In this document: positions 1-14,213 of the stretch, in pieces
Position numbering within the stretch: the stretch's first letter is position 1
How the letters are laid out: the number at the start of each line of letters is the position of its first letter
DNA from: Bolinopsis microptera
Taxonomy: Eukaryota > Ctenophora > Tentaculata > Lobata > Bolinopsidae
Length of the DNA: 64,000 nucleotides
Reading direction: 5' to 3'
Assembly (NCBI RefSeq): GCF_026151205.1
Contig: NC_087084.1
Location: forward strand, 7,613,394 to 7,677,393
The notes under the pieces: generated by a model
What the model saw: only the letters and a program-made list of their open reading frames with translations
Told to the model about the DNA's origin: nothing
The model's database searches: none
Translations under genes and position numbers: made by a program

Positions 1-1176
1 TGTAACAGAGATCGCCGAACACGATTTTAAAAACTGGTTATACTGATCATTACTAATGGTTCAAATTGCTTTAAATTGCACGTGAATGAAATTATAAGGG
101 GGGAGGGGGGGGGTTGGGGGGAATCCAAAAAGGGCAAGGAATTGGCGAACATTAGCAGGACAAAAGTGGACAGCAAAAATTCTTGCTAATGTGGCGGGTG
201 ATGATGTTTTCATTAAAAGTCACATTTTTTTGGTTCATCCTGTTGATCTGTTTTAAAGTTAATATTGGGGCCGATGTGAGTTCGAGGGACTGTTTGTATT
301 GGAACAATTACATGAATCTAGACCTTTCAGAAATGCAAATTGTGGCATTTTTTATGAAAATGACTTGGGCTTCGAGGGTCAATTACAGCTGAAATTAAAA
401 ACAGGCAGGCAAAAATTCTTTGATTCTTGTTCATCATCAAATTTGTTATGGTTAAAAAGTCGGAGGGAAAAGAACGGAAATACGAGGTCAGAAGATAATG
501 ACTTTCATACAGGTGTAAAAACATTATAAGTACCAGATTAGAAGCACTACTGGTCAGAGTGTGGGTATTTATAGACATGCGCCTGGTGCGAAATCAGAAT
601 GCAGGATCGATATCACGTGGACCATGGGCAAAGCCATATTACTTGTTGGACAGAAACAATGTTGGCTTTGTTTAGGGTTTAGGGTTAGGTATACAAGGTT
701 AGTTTGAACCAAAGTGGTTAAATTTCCTATAAGGAAGAAGCAACGATCAATGCCCAACCTGTCCTGAGATTTAACACGTGTTTTTATAACTGATGCTCCG
801 ATAATAAGACGATACAGAAATTAGTTGACATCGAAATCATAATGATTGGAAAATAATCTCGTAGTTTATTTGAAATTTTATTGTTCTGGAAAGCCAATCA
901 ATTCAAAAGTAATAATGTGTTCTATGCTATCTAATTATTCGTTAAATTTGTTGAACCATCTATAATTTTGGACCCTGCGACTAGTGTCTAGCGTGTCTGG
1001 CTTGTTGATTAAAAATTACTGTATCAGACATTAATTCTGTAGATTGTATTTCTTCTCTCTCATTACCTGTGCATTGGTTTTTTGCATCGCGAAGAAGAGC
1101 AGGCTGCAGCAAAAGTTAAAGCAAACCCGACAGTACTTTTTCTACGTTTTATGCCAAGATGTTTTTCAAACGAATC
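1..1176. other. Non-coding flank left of the satellite array
   Basis: No supported gene is seen here. The open frames are short, overlap on both strands and show no recognisable domain. A G-rich tract around 98-120 could form a quadruplex. A short telomere-like stretch (TTTAGGG twice then TTAGG) lies at about 671-689 but is far too short to be called a telomere. The base pattern is smoother than in the array that follows. Similarity to the array unit starts at about 1177. Confidence 0.6.
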
Positions 1177-3211
1177 AATAGATTAAGAAGAATACCCAAA
1201 GGCAGTAGCATGCTTTGGGTAGTTCTTTTTACTTATTATTAAGTTATTCTTATAGAATTAGCTGAGTTTATTGGAATTTTTGCAGTATCAGCTGTACTCG
1301 GCAAAGAAATTTCAATAAACTTCAAGCTAATTCAATAAGTAATAACTACCAACCTTACCCCGAAATACTAGGATCGACCCGAACGCAACCAACGTGATTT
1401 TTACTGCATCTGATGATGTAATCAATCGAAACTTATTAACGATTGTAGCCGTGAATGAATGGGGAAAAGGAGCGACCGATTTCATTCTCGTATCATTTGC
1501 ATTTGAGTAACGGTCAATCAAATTTTTATCATTTCTTTTGTTTGGGATGAGAGACACTGGCAGCGGTCCACTTCTACCCATTGTTTATGGGTTTTGGTCA
1601 AATATCATCGTTTTTGATTAATGTCTGCGGGTACTTTATAAAGTCGAAATATAAAATGATATCTTATGAATAAGGAGGAAGTTTTCAACGATTTTCGAAA
1701 TGTTTCCTTTGAGAAAACATTTCCTTGTGTTTGGGTAAGACATATCGGTCGATCACTGACTGCGAATTTGCCACTTTATACTCATTCATGTTGGCATTAA
1801 ATTTATATATATTGACTTTGACTGTCGGTGTAAAGCAGTGAATTTTGTTCGATATCACGATATGAGCAAAATTATCACCTTTCCGACTCGTGCAATACTA
1901 TGAGCCGGCCGTGCGATGCGCATCCAATATGAATCGCCGTAATTTCGCCGTGTTGGTTGTTTTTCTATATGGTTTGATAAGCATGACAAAGTTTCAAAGT
2001 ATTTCAGAAGACTTGTTTAATCACAACGGCACTCAACGTTTACAGAATATGGTAAAAACAGCATATTTTCAGTGATTTTAGCAATTTTTAATCAATTTGG
2101 GGCCGTGTCCCCAATGTGCAAACTTTTCGATAGTTCAACTTTAAAACTAGCCCTTATTCACAATTTATACCTATAGGAAGCAGAACTGAGCTCCAACAAC
2201 CCAAGGGATAGTTGAAAACACCAGAGAATACTAAATCGCAAAATGACGTTTTTATAAAATAATCTTTAAAAGCACAAACTTCAATGGCACAACAAATATC
2301 TTTATGAGGAGCAGGTAGGAGAAACTTTCCGGTTTCGGATTTCAGAATGCTTGAACTATTATCTAAGGTGAAAATGTCCTCAGTTTTTGAATAAAAAGTA
2401 CTCTTACTGGTGTAAACTCGTTTGAAAAGTTGTTTATTTGTCAAAAATCAAGTTTTAAAAGACACTTAATTTGATGCCGTCATCCAAGTGGTGATGATGA
2501 CGTTTAAATTTTTTTTCGATATAATTAAAATGATGTGTTAACAATTATCTTTAAGACCTTGTGGTCGGAAATTGCTGTATCTTTTATACTTTTGAATCTA
2601 CCGGACACTAAATTCAGGCTACATTGACTACATTTGACTGGCAAAGCGTATATCCTGGTATATCACAGTGCTGGCAAGCACGAGCGGTGTCTTTGTTGGG
2701 GTATCTAAGTTATCCCCTTTACTTTTGTACCCCTTTTATATTATACCCTTTACTAAATATAACCCTTTTGAACTGTCGGAAGCCTCTTTCAGTGAACGCG
2801 TAGCGTGCACTACGGCGAGGCGGCGGCCTTCGGCCCGCCGCCTCGGCTAGGATGTTTTTAGGCGTTAAGACTCATCGGAAGTCGTCAGCAGATTTTTTTT
2901 AGTTCAAAACATTCTAATTGTGTCGAAGATGACAGGATAAAAAATTAGTTTATGTTGGGGTTTTTAAGAAATTTAGCTAAAATACTCGCCAGCACTGTAT
3001 ACGAATTTCGGTAAAAACCCAAATTCGCCATATTAGGTGCCTTAAAACCATGTTAAATTGAGTTAGAGATCTGACATTTTTAGGGCGGTCTAGACGTTCT
3101 GACCAATTCGGGACTGCAAAAAAGTTTCAGGTTTAGGAGCATCGGAAATGGGTTTTCTAGAACCCTGTTTTTTCGTAGATTGTCGTGATATTTATTATAT
3201 ATTATATATTA
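1177..3211 (+). repeat. Array unit 1 (5'-truncated)
   Basis: The first copy lacks the left inverted-repeat arm and starts just before palindrome P1 at about 1185, so the left edge of the array lies at a palindrome. The rest of the unit follows normally. The GC hairpin block is near 2795-2845. Confidence 0.85.
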
Positions 3212-3812
3212 TTTGACCAAAAACCCATAACAGGGTAGAGTGGACCACTGCCAGTGTCTCTCTTTCCCAAACATAAAGATTGATATTATATTTGATTGAC
3301 GTTCTCAAATGCAAATTGATACCGGAGAATGAAATCGGTCGCTCGCTTTTCCCATTCATTTACAATTGTAATAGTTTAAGAAGAACTACCCAAAGGCAGC
3401 TAGTGCCTTTGGGTAGTTCTTCTTAATTATTATTAAGTTATTACATATTGAATTAGCTGATTTTTATTGAATTTCTTTGACCGAGTACCTGTAACTCGGC
3501 AAAAAATTCAAAAAATTCAGCTAATTCAATAAGTAATAAATTACCATACCTTACCGAAAATACTAGGTATCGACCGGAACGCAACCAAAGAGATTTTTAC
3601 AGAATCATGATTGATGGAATCAATCGAAAACTTATTACAATCGTTAGCCGTTTGAATGAATGAATATGGGAAAAAGGCGAAGGACGATTTCATTCTCAGG
3701 TATCATTTTGCATTTTGAGAACGGTCAATCAAATTATATCATTTCCTTTTGTTTGGGAAAGAGAGACAATGGCAGCGGGTCCACTCTACCATGATTATTG
3801 GGTTTTGGTCAA
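3212..3812. repeat. Representative long inverted repeat inside a unit
   Basis: The left arm (about 3212-3365) and right arm (about 3646-3812) are reverse complements apart from small differences. The left arm begins TTTGACCAAAAACCCATAA and the right arm ends ATTATTGGGTTTTGGTCAAA. Between them lie palindromes P1 and P2 and a spacer with no further symmetry. The same arrangement is present in every complete unit, so each unit contains a potential stem of roughly 150 bp with two further palindromes in the loop. Confidence 0.85.
3378..3424. repeat. Palindrome P1 (representative copy)
   Basis: A near-perfect inverted repeat: one side is AAGAAGAACTACCCAAAGGC, then an AGCTAG-type centre, then the reverse complement. 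One base is missing at the centre relative to the 48-bp consensus, which is perfectly self-complementary around CTAG. It is found in all 15 units. Confidence 0.85.
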
Positions 3813-5386
3813 ATATCATCGCTTTTTGATTAATGTCAGCGGTACTTTTATAAAGTCGAAATATAAATGATATCTTCATTATAAGGTGGAAGTTTCAACG
3901 ATTTTCGAAAATTTTTCCTTTGAAATCATTTCCTTGTGTTTGGGTAAGCATATCGTCGATCACTGACTGAATTTGCCACTTTTATTACTCATTCAGTGGC
4001 TTTAAATTTATATATAATGACCATTGAACCGTCGTGTATAGAAGAATTTGTTCGAAATCACGAATGAGCAAAATTATCACTTTTCGCACGGAGCAAACTA
4101 TGAGCGGACGTTGCGTGCGCATCCAATATTGAAAGCCGTAAATTTCGCGTGTTGGTGTTTTTATTGTTTGATAGCTGCAAAGTTGCAAAGTATTTCAAGT
4201 GAGAACTGAATCACAACGGCACACCACGTTTACAGAAAATGGTTAAAACAGCAATTTTCAGTGATTTTTAGCAATTTTTAATCAATTTGGGCGTTTCCCC
4301 ACGTGTTGCAACTTTATTTCAACTTTAAAACTAGCCTAATACACAATTTATACCTTTAGAAGCAGAATGAGCTCCACAACCCAAGGGATAGTGCAACACC
4401 AGAGAATACTAAAATCGCAAATTGACTGTTTTATAAATAATTCCTTCAAAATGCACAAACTTCAATGGCAAATATCTTTATGAAGGCAGCAAGGTTAGAG
4501 AACTTTCGGTAGATTAGTCTGAATGCTTGAACAATTATCTAAGGTGAAAGGTCCTAAGATTTGATAACATTACTCCTTAAGTGTTAAATCTGTTTGAAAA
4601 GTTTGTTATTTTGTCAAAAAATAAGTTTTAAATACACTTATTTGATGACGTCACAACGTGGTGATGATGACTTTAAAATTATTTTTCGATATAAGTAAAA
4701 CTGAAGGTAACAATTATCTTTAAAGACCTGTGGTCGATATTGCTGTATCTTTTATACTATGAGTCTCCGCGACACTTAATTCAGGCTACAATTGACTACA
4801 TTTGACTGGCAAAGCGTCTATCCCTGAATATCACAGTGCTGGGGGCAAGCACTGAGCGGTGTCTTTGTTGGGGGCTATACTATGTACTCCCTTACTATTG
4901 TACCCACCTGTAATATTATACCCTTTACTAATATACCCCTTTTGTACTCGTCGGAAGCTCTTTACGTGCACGCGAAGCGTGCATCCGGCGGAGGCGGCGG
5001 CCTTCGGGCCCGCCGCCTCCGCAGGAGTTTTTCAGGCGTAAGACACATCGGAAGTCGTATCAGCAGATTTATTTTTAGTTCAAAAAACATTCTATTTTGA
5101 TGTCGAAGATGACAGGAATAAATATAGTTATGTTGTTTTATAAGACAATATTGCATAAAAATACTCGCCAGCACTGTTATACGAATTCGGTTTAAAAAAC
5201 CCAAATTCGCCATATTCAGGTGCTTAAAACCATGTTAAAATTGTGTTAGAGATTGTCATTTGTTTCCAGGGTATAGACGTTGACCAATCGACTGCAAAAA
5301 AGTTTCAGTTTCAGGAGCATCGGGAAATGGGTTTTCTAGAACCCCTGTTTTACGATAGATTGTCGTGATATATATATATATTATAT

Positions 5387-7600
5387 TTTGGACCAAATCC
5401 CTAATCATGGGTAGGTGACCTTGCAGTGTCTCTCTTTCCCAACAAACGAATGGATATTAATTTGTTTGACGTTCTCAAATGCAAAATGATACCGAGAATG
5501 GATATCTGTTCGCTCGCTTTTCCCATTCATTTCAATTGTAATAGATTTAGAGAACTACCCAGGCAGCTAGTGACTTGGGGTAGTTTTCTAATTATTATTA
5601 AGTTATTGCTTATTTGAATTAGCTGAAGTTTATTGAATTTTTTGCCGAGTACAGCTGTATCGGCAAAAAAATTCAATAAACTTCAGCTAATTCAATAAGT
5701 AAGTAATAACTACCAACCTTACCGAACTAGGTATCGACCCGAACGCACTAAGAGATTTTTTACAGTTCTGATTGATGTAATCAATCGATACTTTTTACAA
5801 TTCGTTAAGCCGTGAATGAATGGGAAAGCGAGCGACGATTTCATTCTCGTATTCATTTTGCATTTGAGAACGGTCAATCAAGGTAATATCATTTCCTTTT
5901 GTTTGGGGAAAGAGAGACACTGGCGCGGTATGTCACTCTACCCATGATTTATGGGTTTTGGTCAAATATCATCGCTTTTTGATTAATGTCAGGGGTACTT
6001 GATAAAGTCGAAATATAAACTGATTTTCTTCATTATAAAGGAGGAAGTTTCAACGATTTCGAAATTTTTCCTTTCCATTTGAAAACATTTCTTGGTGTTT
6101 GGGTAAGCATATCGGTCGATCACTGACTGAATTTGCACTTTATGACTTCATTCAAAGTTGGCATTTCTAAAATTTATATATAATGACATTGAACTGTCGT
6201 CGTGGTAAAGCAGATTTGTTCGAAATCACGAAGGAGCAAAATTATCACCTTTCGCACGTGCAAAATATGAGGCGGACGTTGCGTGGCATCCAATAATTGA
6301 TCGCGTAAATTTCGCGTGTTGGTGTTGTATTATATAGTCTGATAAGCATGCAAAGTTTCAAAAGTATTTCAAGAAGAAACTGTAATCACTATAACGGCAC
6401 ACCAACGTTTACAGGAAATATGGTTAATAAAAAAAACAGCAATTTTCTAGTGATTTTAGCATTTTTAATCAATTTGGGGCGTGTCCCACGTGTGCAAACT
6501 TTTCGATTTTCAACTTTAAAACTAGGGGGGGGGGGGCTAAGACTCCAATTTACTACTATAGGAAGCAGAACTGTGCTCCACACCAAGGGAACTAGTGCAA
6601 CACCAGAGAATTACTAAATCGCAAAATTGAAGTTTTTTTAAAATAATTCTACAAAAAAAGCACAAACTCTCAATGGCAAATACTTTATGAGGAGCAAGGT
6701 AGAGAAACTTTCCGGTTAGATTTTCTGAATGCTTGAACAATTATCTAAGGTGAAAATGTCCTTCTGATTTTGAATAAAATTACTCCTTAATGGTGTAGAA
6801 TCAGTTGAAAAGTTGTTATTTTGTCATAAATCCATGTTTAAAAACACTTAAATTTGATGGACGTCATCAAGTGGTGATTGTGACGTTAAATTATTTTTCG
6901 ATATATTAAAACTGAAGTGTAAACAATTATCTTAAGACCTGTGGTCGGAAAATTGCTGTATCTTTTATACTTTGAATCTCCGGACACTTAATTCAGGCTA
7001 CAATTTGACTAATTGCTGGCAATGCGTCTAGCCCTGATATCCACAGTGCTGGCAGCACGAGCGGTGTCTTGTTGGGTATACTTTGTACTCCCTTTACTAT
7101 TGTACCCCTTTAATATTATACCCCTTTACTAATATTAACCACTTTTGTACTCGTCGGAAGGCTCTTTCGTGCAAGCGAAGCGGTGCACTCCGGCCGGAGG
7201 CGGCCGGCCTTCGGCCGCCGCTCCGGCAGGAGTTTTTCAGGCGTTAAGATCTCTCGGAAGTCGTTCAGCAGATTTATTTTTAGTTTCAAAACATTCTAAT
7301 TTGATGTCGAAGATGACAGGAATAAAAATAGTTATGTTGGGGATTTTTAGAAATTTGAATAAATACTCGCCAGCCACTGTTATACGTTATTCGGTAAAAA
7401 AACCCAAAATCGCCATATCAGGTGCCTTAAAAAAACCATGGTTAACATTGAGTTAGTGATTGAATTTTCAGGGGTCTAGACGGTTGACAATCGACTGCAA
7501 AAAAAGTTTCAGGTTTCAGGAGGCTCGGGAAATGGGTTTTCTAAGAACCCTGTTTTACGATAGATTGTCGGGATTTTAAAACATATATATATATATATTA
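5387..7600 (+). repeat. Array unit 3
   Basis: Complete unit. A run of twelve G at 6525-6536, where other copies read a simple ACTAGCC, is private to this copy and looks like a sequencing insertion. Confidence 0.88.
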
Positions 7601-9783
7601 TTTGACAAAACCCATAATCATGTAGAGTGGACAACTGCGGTCTCTCTTTTTCCAAACAAAAGAAATGATTATTAATTTGATTGCCGTTCTCAATGCAAAA
7701 TGATCCGAGGAATTGAAATCGGTCGCTCGCTTTCCCATTCAATTTACAAATTGTAATAGATTAAAGAACTACCCAAGGCAGCTAGTTGAATTTGGGTAGT
7801 TTCTTCTTAATTATTATTAGTTATACTTATTGAATTAGCTGAAGTTATTGTATTTTTTGCCGAGTTCAGCTGTACTCGGCAAAAATTCAAAACTTCAGCT
7901 AATTTCATAAGTAATAACTACCAAAAAACCCTTACCCCGAAAATACTAGGTATCGACCGAACGCAACCCCAAGAAGATTTTTACTGCATCTGATTGATGT
8001 AATCACTCGAAACTTATTAAATTCGTAAGCCGTGGAATGAATGGGAAAAGCGAGCGCCCGATTTCATTCTCGGTATCATTTTGCATTTGAGATACGGGTC
8101 AATCAAATTAATATCTTTTCCTTTTGTTGGGAAAGAGAGACACTGGCAGCGTCCACTCTACCATGGTATGGGTTTTGGTCAAATATCATACGCTTTTTGA
8201 TTAATGTCAGCGGGGTACTTTATAAAGTCGAATTATAAAACTGATATCTTCATTAATAAGGAGGAGGGAAGTTTCAAGATTTCGAAATTTTTCCTTTGAA
8301 ACATTTCCTTGTGTTTGGGTAAGATATCGGTCGATCACTGACTGAATTTGGCACTTTATACTCTTTCAAGTTGGCATTAAATTTATTTTTAATGTCATTG
8401 AAATGTCGTGGTAAAGCAGATTTGTTAGAAATCGATGAGCAAAATTATACCTTTCGCACCGTGCAATACTTATGAGCGGACGTTGCGTGGCGCATCCATA
8501 TTGAATTCGCCGTTAAATTTTCGCGTGTTGGTGTTTTTTATATTGTTTGATAAGGCATGCAAAGTTTCAAGTATTTCAGAAGTAACTGTAATCACAACGG
8601 CACCAACGTTTACAGAAAAATGGTATAAAAACAGCATTTTTCTATGATTTAGCAATTTTTTTATCAATTTGGGCGTGTCCCAACGTGTGCAACTTTCGAT
8701 TTTCAACTTTAAAACTAGCCTAATACACAATTTTTACCTATAGGAAGGCAGAATGAGCTCCACTACCCAAGGGATAGTGCAACACCAGAGAATACTAATT
8801 CGCAAAATTGACGTTTTTTTAAAATAATTCTTCTAATAACAGCACAAACTTCAATGGCAAATGTCTTTATGAAGAGCAAGTAGAGAAACTTTCCGGTAGA
8901 TTTTCAGAATGCTTGAACAATTTATCTACAGGTTAAAAATGTCCCTCAGATTTGAATTTAATTACTCTAATGGTGTAAATATCAGTTTGGAAACAGTTGT
9001 TATTTTGTCAAAAATCAAGTTTTAAAAACACTTAATTTGATGTACGTCATCAGTGGTGATGATGATTTAAATTATTTTTCGATATTAATAAAACTGAAGT
9101 GTAAACAATTATCTTTAAGACCTGTGGTCGGGTAATGCCTGTATCTTTATACTTCGTTTGAATCTCCGGACACTTATTCAGGCTACAATTGACACTTTTG
9201 ACTGGCAAAGCGTCTATCCTGAATTTCACTGTGCTGGCAAGCTCGAGCGGTGTCTTTGTTGGGGGGTATACTATGTATCCCTTTACTATGTACCCCCTTT
9301 AATATTATAACCCTTTACTAATATAACCCCTTTTGTACTCGTCGGAAGCCTCTTTCGTGCACGCGAAGCGTGTGCAATCCGGCGGAGGCGGCGGCTTCGG
9401 CCCGGCCGCTCCGGCAGGAGTTTTTCAGGCGTTAAGACTCATCGGAAGTCGTTCAGCAGATTTATTTTTAGAATTCAAAACATTCTAATTTGATGTCGAA
9501 GATGACAGGAATAAAAAAATATTTATGTGGGATTTTTAAGAAATTTGCATAAATACTCGCTCAGCATGATTTTATACGAAAATTCGTAAAAAACCAATCG
9601 CCATATTCAGGTGCCTTAAAAAACCATGTTAAATTGAGTTAGAGATTGACATTTTTCAGGGGTTCTAGACGTTGACCACATCGACTGCAAAAAATGTTTC
9701 AGGTTTCAGGAGCATAGGGAAATGGGTTTTCTAGAACCCCTGTTTTACGATAGATTGTAGTGATTATATATATATATATATTA
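7601..9783 (+). repeat. Array unit 4
   Basis: Complete unit with the usual order of arms, palindromes, landmark, hairpins and TA tract. It has scattered single-base indels relative to the other copies. Confidence 0.88.
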
Positions 9784-11987
9784 TTTGACAAAAACCATAA
9801 TCATGGGTAGAGTGGAACCACTGCCAGTGTTCTCTTTCCCAACAAAGGAAATGATATTAATTTGGTTGCCGGTTCTCAATGCAAAATGATACGAGAATGA
9901 AATCGGTCGCTCGCTTTTCCCATCATTTACAATTGTAATAGATTAAGAAAGAACTACCAAAGGCAGCTAGCTGCCTTTGGGTAGTACTTATTAATTATCT
10001 ATTAAGTTATTACTTATTGAATTCAGCTGGGATGTTTATTGAATTGTTTTGCCGAGTACAGCTGAACTCGAGCAAAAAATTCAATAACTTCAGCTAATAC
10101 AATAAGTAATAAATAACCTACCTTACCCCGAAATACTAGGTATCGACCCGAACGCAACACAGAGATTGTTTACTCAGCATTCTGATTGATTGTTAATCAA
10201 TCGAAATATGTACAATTCGTAAGACCGTGAGGAGAATGGGAAGCGAGCGACCGATTTCATTTCGGTATCATTTTGCATTTGAGAACGGTTCAATCAAATT
10301 AATATCATTTCCTATTGTTTGGGAAAAGAGAGACACTGGCCAGCGGTCCACTTACCATGAATAGGTTTGGTCAAATATCATCGCTTTTTGATTTTGTCAG
10401 GCGGTACTTTTAATGTCGAATAATATTAAACTGATATCTTCATTATAAGGAGGAAGTTTCATCGATTTCGAAAATTTTTCCTTTGAAACATTCTTGTGAT
10501 TGGGTAAGCATATCGTCCGATCACTGACTTGAATTTGCCACTTTATTACTCATTTAGTTGGCATTTTAATTTTTATATAATGACATTGAACTGTCGTGGT
10601 AAGCGAATTTTGTTCGAAATCACGAATTGAGCAAAATTATCACCTTTCGCACGTGCAAACTATGAGCGGACGTTGCGTGGCATCCAATATTGAATCGCCG
10701 TAAATTTTCGCGTGTTGGCTGTTTTTTATATAGTTGATAAGCATGCAAGTTTCAAGTATTTCAGAAGAACTGTAATCACAACGGCACAACAACGTTTACA
10801 GAAATGTTAATTAAAATTAAACAGCAATGTCAGTGATTTTAGCAATTTTTAAATCAATTTGGGCGTGTCCCCACGTGTGCAAACTTTTCGATTTTTCAAA
10901 CTTTAAAACTAGCCTTAATACACAATTTATACTCATCTAGGAAGACAGAACTGAGCTACACAACCCAAGGGGATAGTGCAACACCAGAGAATAATAATCG
11001 CAAAATTGATGTTTTTATAAAATATTCTTCAAAAAGCACAAACTTCAATTGGCAAATATCATTATGAAGGAGCAAGGTAGAGAAACTTTCCGGTAGATTT
11101 TCATGAATGCTTGAACAATTATCTAAGGTGAAAATGTCTCAGATTTTGAATAAAATTATCTCTAATGGTGTAAAATCAGTTTGTAAAGTTGTTATTTTGT
11201 CAAAAATCAGTTTTAAAAACACTTTATTTGATGGACGTCAATCAAGTGGTCATGATGACGTTAAATTTTTTTTCGATTAATTTAAAACTGAAGTGTAACA
11301 ATTATCTTAGACCTGTTGGTCGGAAATTGCTGTATCTTTTTACTTTTGAATCTCGACACTTAAATTCAGGCTTTACAATTGACTTAAATTTGACGGGCAA
11401 AGCGTCTATCCCTGAATATACTAGTGCTGGCAAGCACGAGCGGTGTCTTTGTTGGGGGTATACTATGTACTCCCTTTACTATTGTAACCCTTTTAATTTT
11501 TATAACCTTTACTAATATAACCCCTTTTGTACTCGTCGGAGCCTCTTTCGTGCACGCGAAGCGTGCACTACGGCCGGAGGCGGCGCTTCGGCCGCCGCCT
11601 CCCGGAGGAGTTTTTTTCAGCGTTAAGACTCTTCGGATAGTCGTCAGCAGATTTAGTTTTTAGTTCTATACATTTAATTTGATGTCGAAAGATGGACAGG
11701 GAATATAAAAGGTTATGTTTTTCTTGGATTTTTAAGAAATGTGCATAAAAGAATATCGCCCAGCACTGTTATACGAAATCGGTAAAAAACCCAAATTCGC
11801 CATATTAGGTGCCTTAAATACACGTTAAAATTGAGTTAGAGATCTGACATTTTTTTCAGGGCGTCTAGACGTTGACCAAAATCGATGCAAAAAGAGTTTC
11901 ATGTTTCAGGTGCATCGGGAAATGGGTTTTTAGAACCCCTGTTGGTATTACGATAGATTGTGTGATATTTATAATTTATTTATATTA
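9784..11987 (+). repeat. Array unit 5
   Basis: Complete unit. P1 near 9955-9995 keeps the central CTAGCTAG-like core. The GC hairpin block is near 11555-11610. Confidence 0.88.
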
Positions 11988-14213
11988 TTTGACCAAAACC
12001 CATTAAATCATGAGTAGTGTGACCACTGCAGTGTCTCTCTTTCCAAACATAAAGGAAAAGATATTAATTTGAGTGACCGTTCTCAAATGCATAAGATACC
12101 GAGAATGAAATCGCGTCGCTCGCTTTTACCATTCATTTACAATTGTAATAGATTAAGAGAACTACCAAAGGCTGCTAGCTGCCTTTGGGAAGTTCTTCTT
12201 ATTTTTTTAAGTTATTACTTATTGAATTACCTGAAGTTATGAATTTTTTGCCGGGGTACAGCTGTATGGCAAAAAAATTCTATAAACTTCAGCTAATTCA
12301 ATAAGTAATTTACTACCAGCCTTACCCCCGAAATATAGGTATCGACCCGAACGCACCCAAGGAGTTTTTTACTGCATCTGATTGATGTAATCAATCGGAA
12401 ACTTATACAAATTCGTAAGCGTGAATGAATGGGAAAAGAGAGCTGACGATTTCATTCTCAGGTTATCAAATTTTGCATTGAGAACGGTCAATCAATTAAA
12501 ATTCATTTCTTTTTTGTTTGGGGAATGAGAGGCACTGCAGCCGGTCCACTCTACCATGATTATGGGTTTTGGTCAAATATCATCGCTTTTTGATTAATGT
12601 CAGCGGGTACTTTATAATGTAGAAATATAAACTGATTTCTTCATTAATTGGAGGAAGTTTCAACGATTTCGATATTTTTCCTTTTGAAAACATTTACTTG
12701 TGTTTGGGTATGCATATCGGTCGATCACTGACTGCAATTTGCCACTTTTACTCATCTAGTTGGCATTAATTTATATATAAGACATTGAACTGTCGTGGGT
12801 TTATAAGCAGAATTTGTTCGAAATCTCACGAAGAGCAAATTATCGCACCTTTTCGACGTGCAAACTATGAGCGGACGTTTGCGGTGCGGTCATCCAATAT
12901 TGAATCGCCAGTGTAATTTTGCGTGTTGGTTGTTTTATATATAGTTGATAATGCATGCAAAGTTTCAAAGTATTTCAGAAGAAGACTGTAATCACAACGG
13001 CACCACCAACGTTTACAGAAAATGGTAGAAAAACAGCAATTTTCAGTGATTTTTAGCCAATTTTTCACAATTTGGGCGTGTCCCCAGCTTGTGCAACTAC
13101 TTTTCGATTTTCAACTTTTAAAACTAGGCCTATATACACAATTTATTCCTATTGGAAGCAAACTGAGCTCCGCACCCAAGGGATTGTGGCAACACCAGAG
13201 AATACTAATCGCATATTGGGGAACGTTTTTATAAAATAATTTCTTCAAAAGCACAAACTTCAATGGCAAATATCTTAAGAAGGAGCTAGGTAGAAGGAAA
13301 CTTTCCGGTTGATTTTCAGAATGCTGATCAATTATCTAAGGGTGGATAAATGTCCTCTGATTCTGAAAAAATTACTCCTTAATGGTGTAAAATCAGTTTG
13401 AAAAGTTGTTTTTTTTTGTCAAAAATTCAGTTTTAAAAAACTTAATTTGATGAATTCATCAAGTGGTGATGGATGGGCGTTAAATTATTTTTTCGATATA
13501 TTAAAAAATGAAGTGTAAACCAATATCTTTAAGAATGTGGCGGAATTGCTGTATTCTTTTATACTTTTGAATCTACGGACACTTAATTCTGGCTTCAATT
13601 GATACATTTGTCTGGCCCAAGCGTCTATCCTGAATTTCACAGTGTGGCAAGCAGAGCGGTGTCTTCTGTTGGGGTATACTTTGTACTCCCTTACTATTGT
13701 ACCCCCTTTATATTATATACCTTTACTAATTATAACCCTTTTGTACTCGGCGGAAGCCTCTTTTCGTGCACGCGAAGAGTGCACTCCGGCCGGAGGCGGC
13801 GGCCTTTGGCCCGACAGACTACAGGCAGGTGTTTTTCAGGGTCAAGACTCATCGGAGTCGGTTCAGCAGATGTATTTTTAGTTCAATAACATTCTAATTT
13901 GATGTCGAAGTTGGACAGGAATTTAAAAATAGTTTTGTTGGGGATTTTTAAAGAAATTTGCCATAAAATACTCGCAGACTGTTATACGAAATTCGGTAAA
14001 ATAAAAAAAATTAAAACCCCCAAAATCGCCATATTCAGGTGCCTTAAAAACATGTTAAATTGAGTTAGTGATCAGACATTTTTCCCCCCAGGGCGTCTAG
14101 GACGTTGACCAAATCGACTGCAAAAAAGTTTTAGTGTTTCAGGTGCATCGGGAACTGGGTTTTCTAGAACCTGTTTTACGATGATTGTCGTGATATATTT
14201 ATATTTATTTATT
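11988..14213 (+). repeat. Array unit 6
   Basis: Complete unit. The second GC hairpin near 13790-13830 is degraded, with its 3' side replaced by a non-complementary stretch, so that stem could not form in this copy as written. Confidence 0.87.

Larger units (their letters stand above)
3212..5386 (+). repeat. Array unit 2
   Basis: Complete unit starting with the TTTGACCAAAA left arm. Its P1 palindrome (3378-3424) is almost intact. Inverted arms lie at about 3212-3365 and 3646-3812. The GC hairpins are near 4968-5030. Confidence 0.88.

Noticed and set aside
671-689. Telomere-like TTTAGGG repeats
   Set aside because: Only about two and a half repeats with an uneven unit, which is expected by chance or as a tiny interstitial remnant. 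It does not show a chromosome end.
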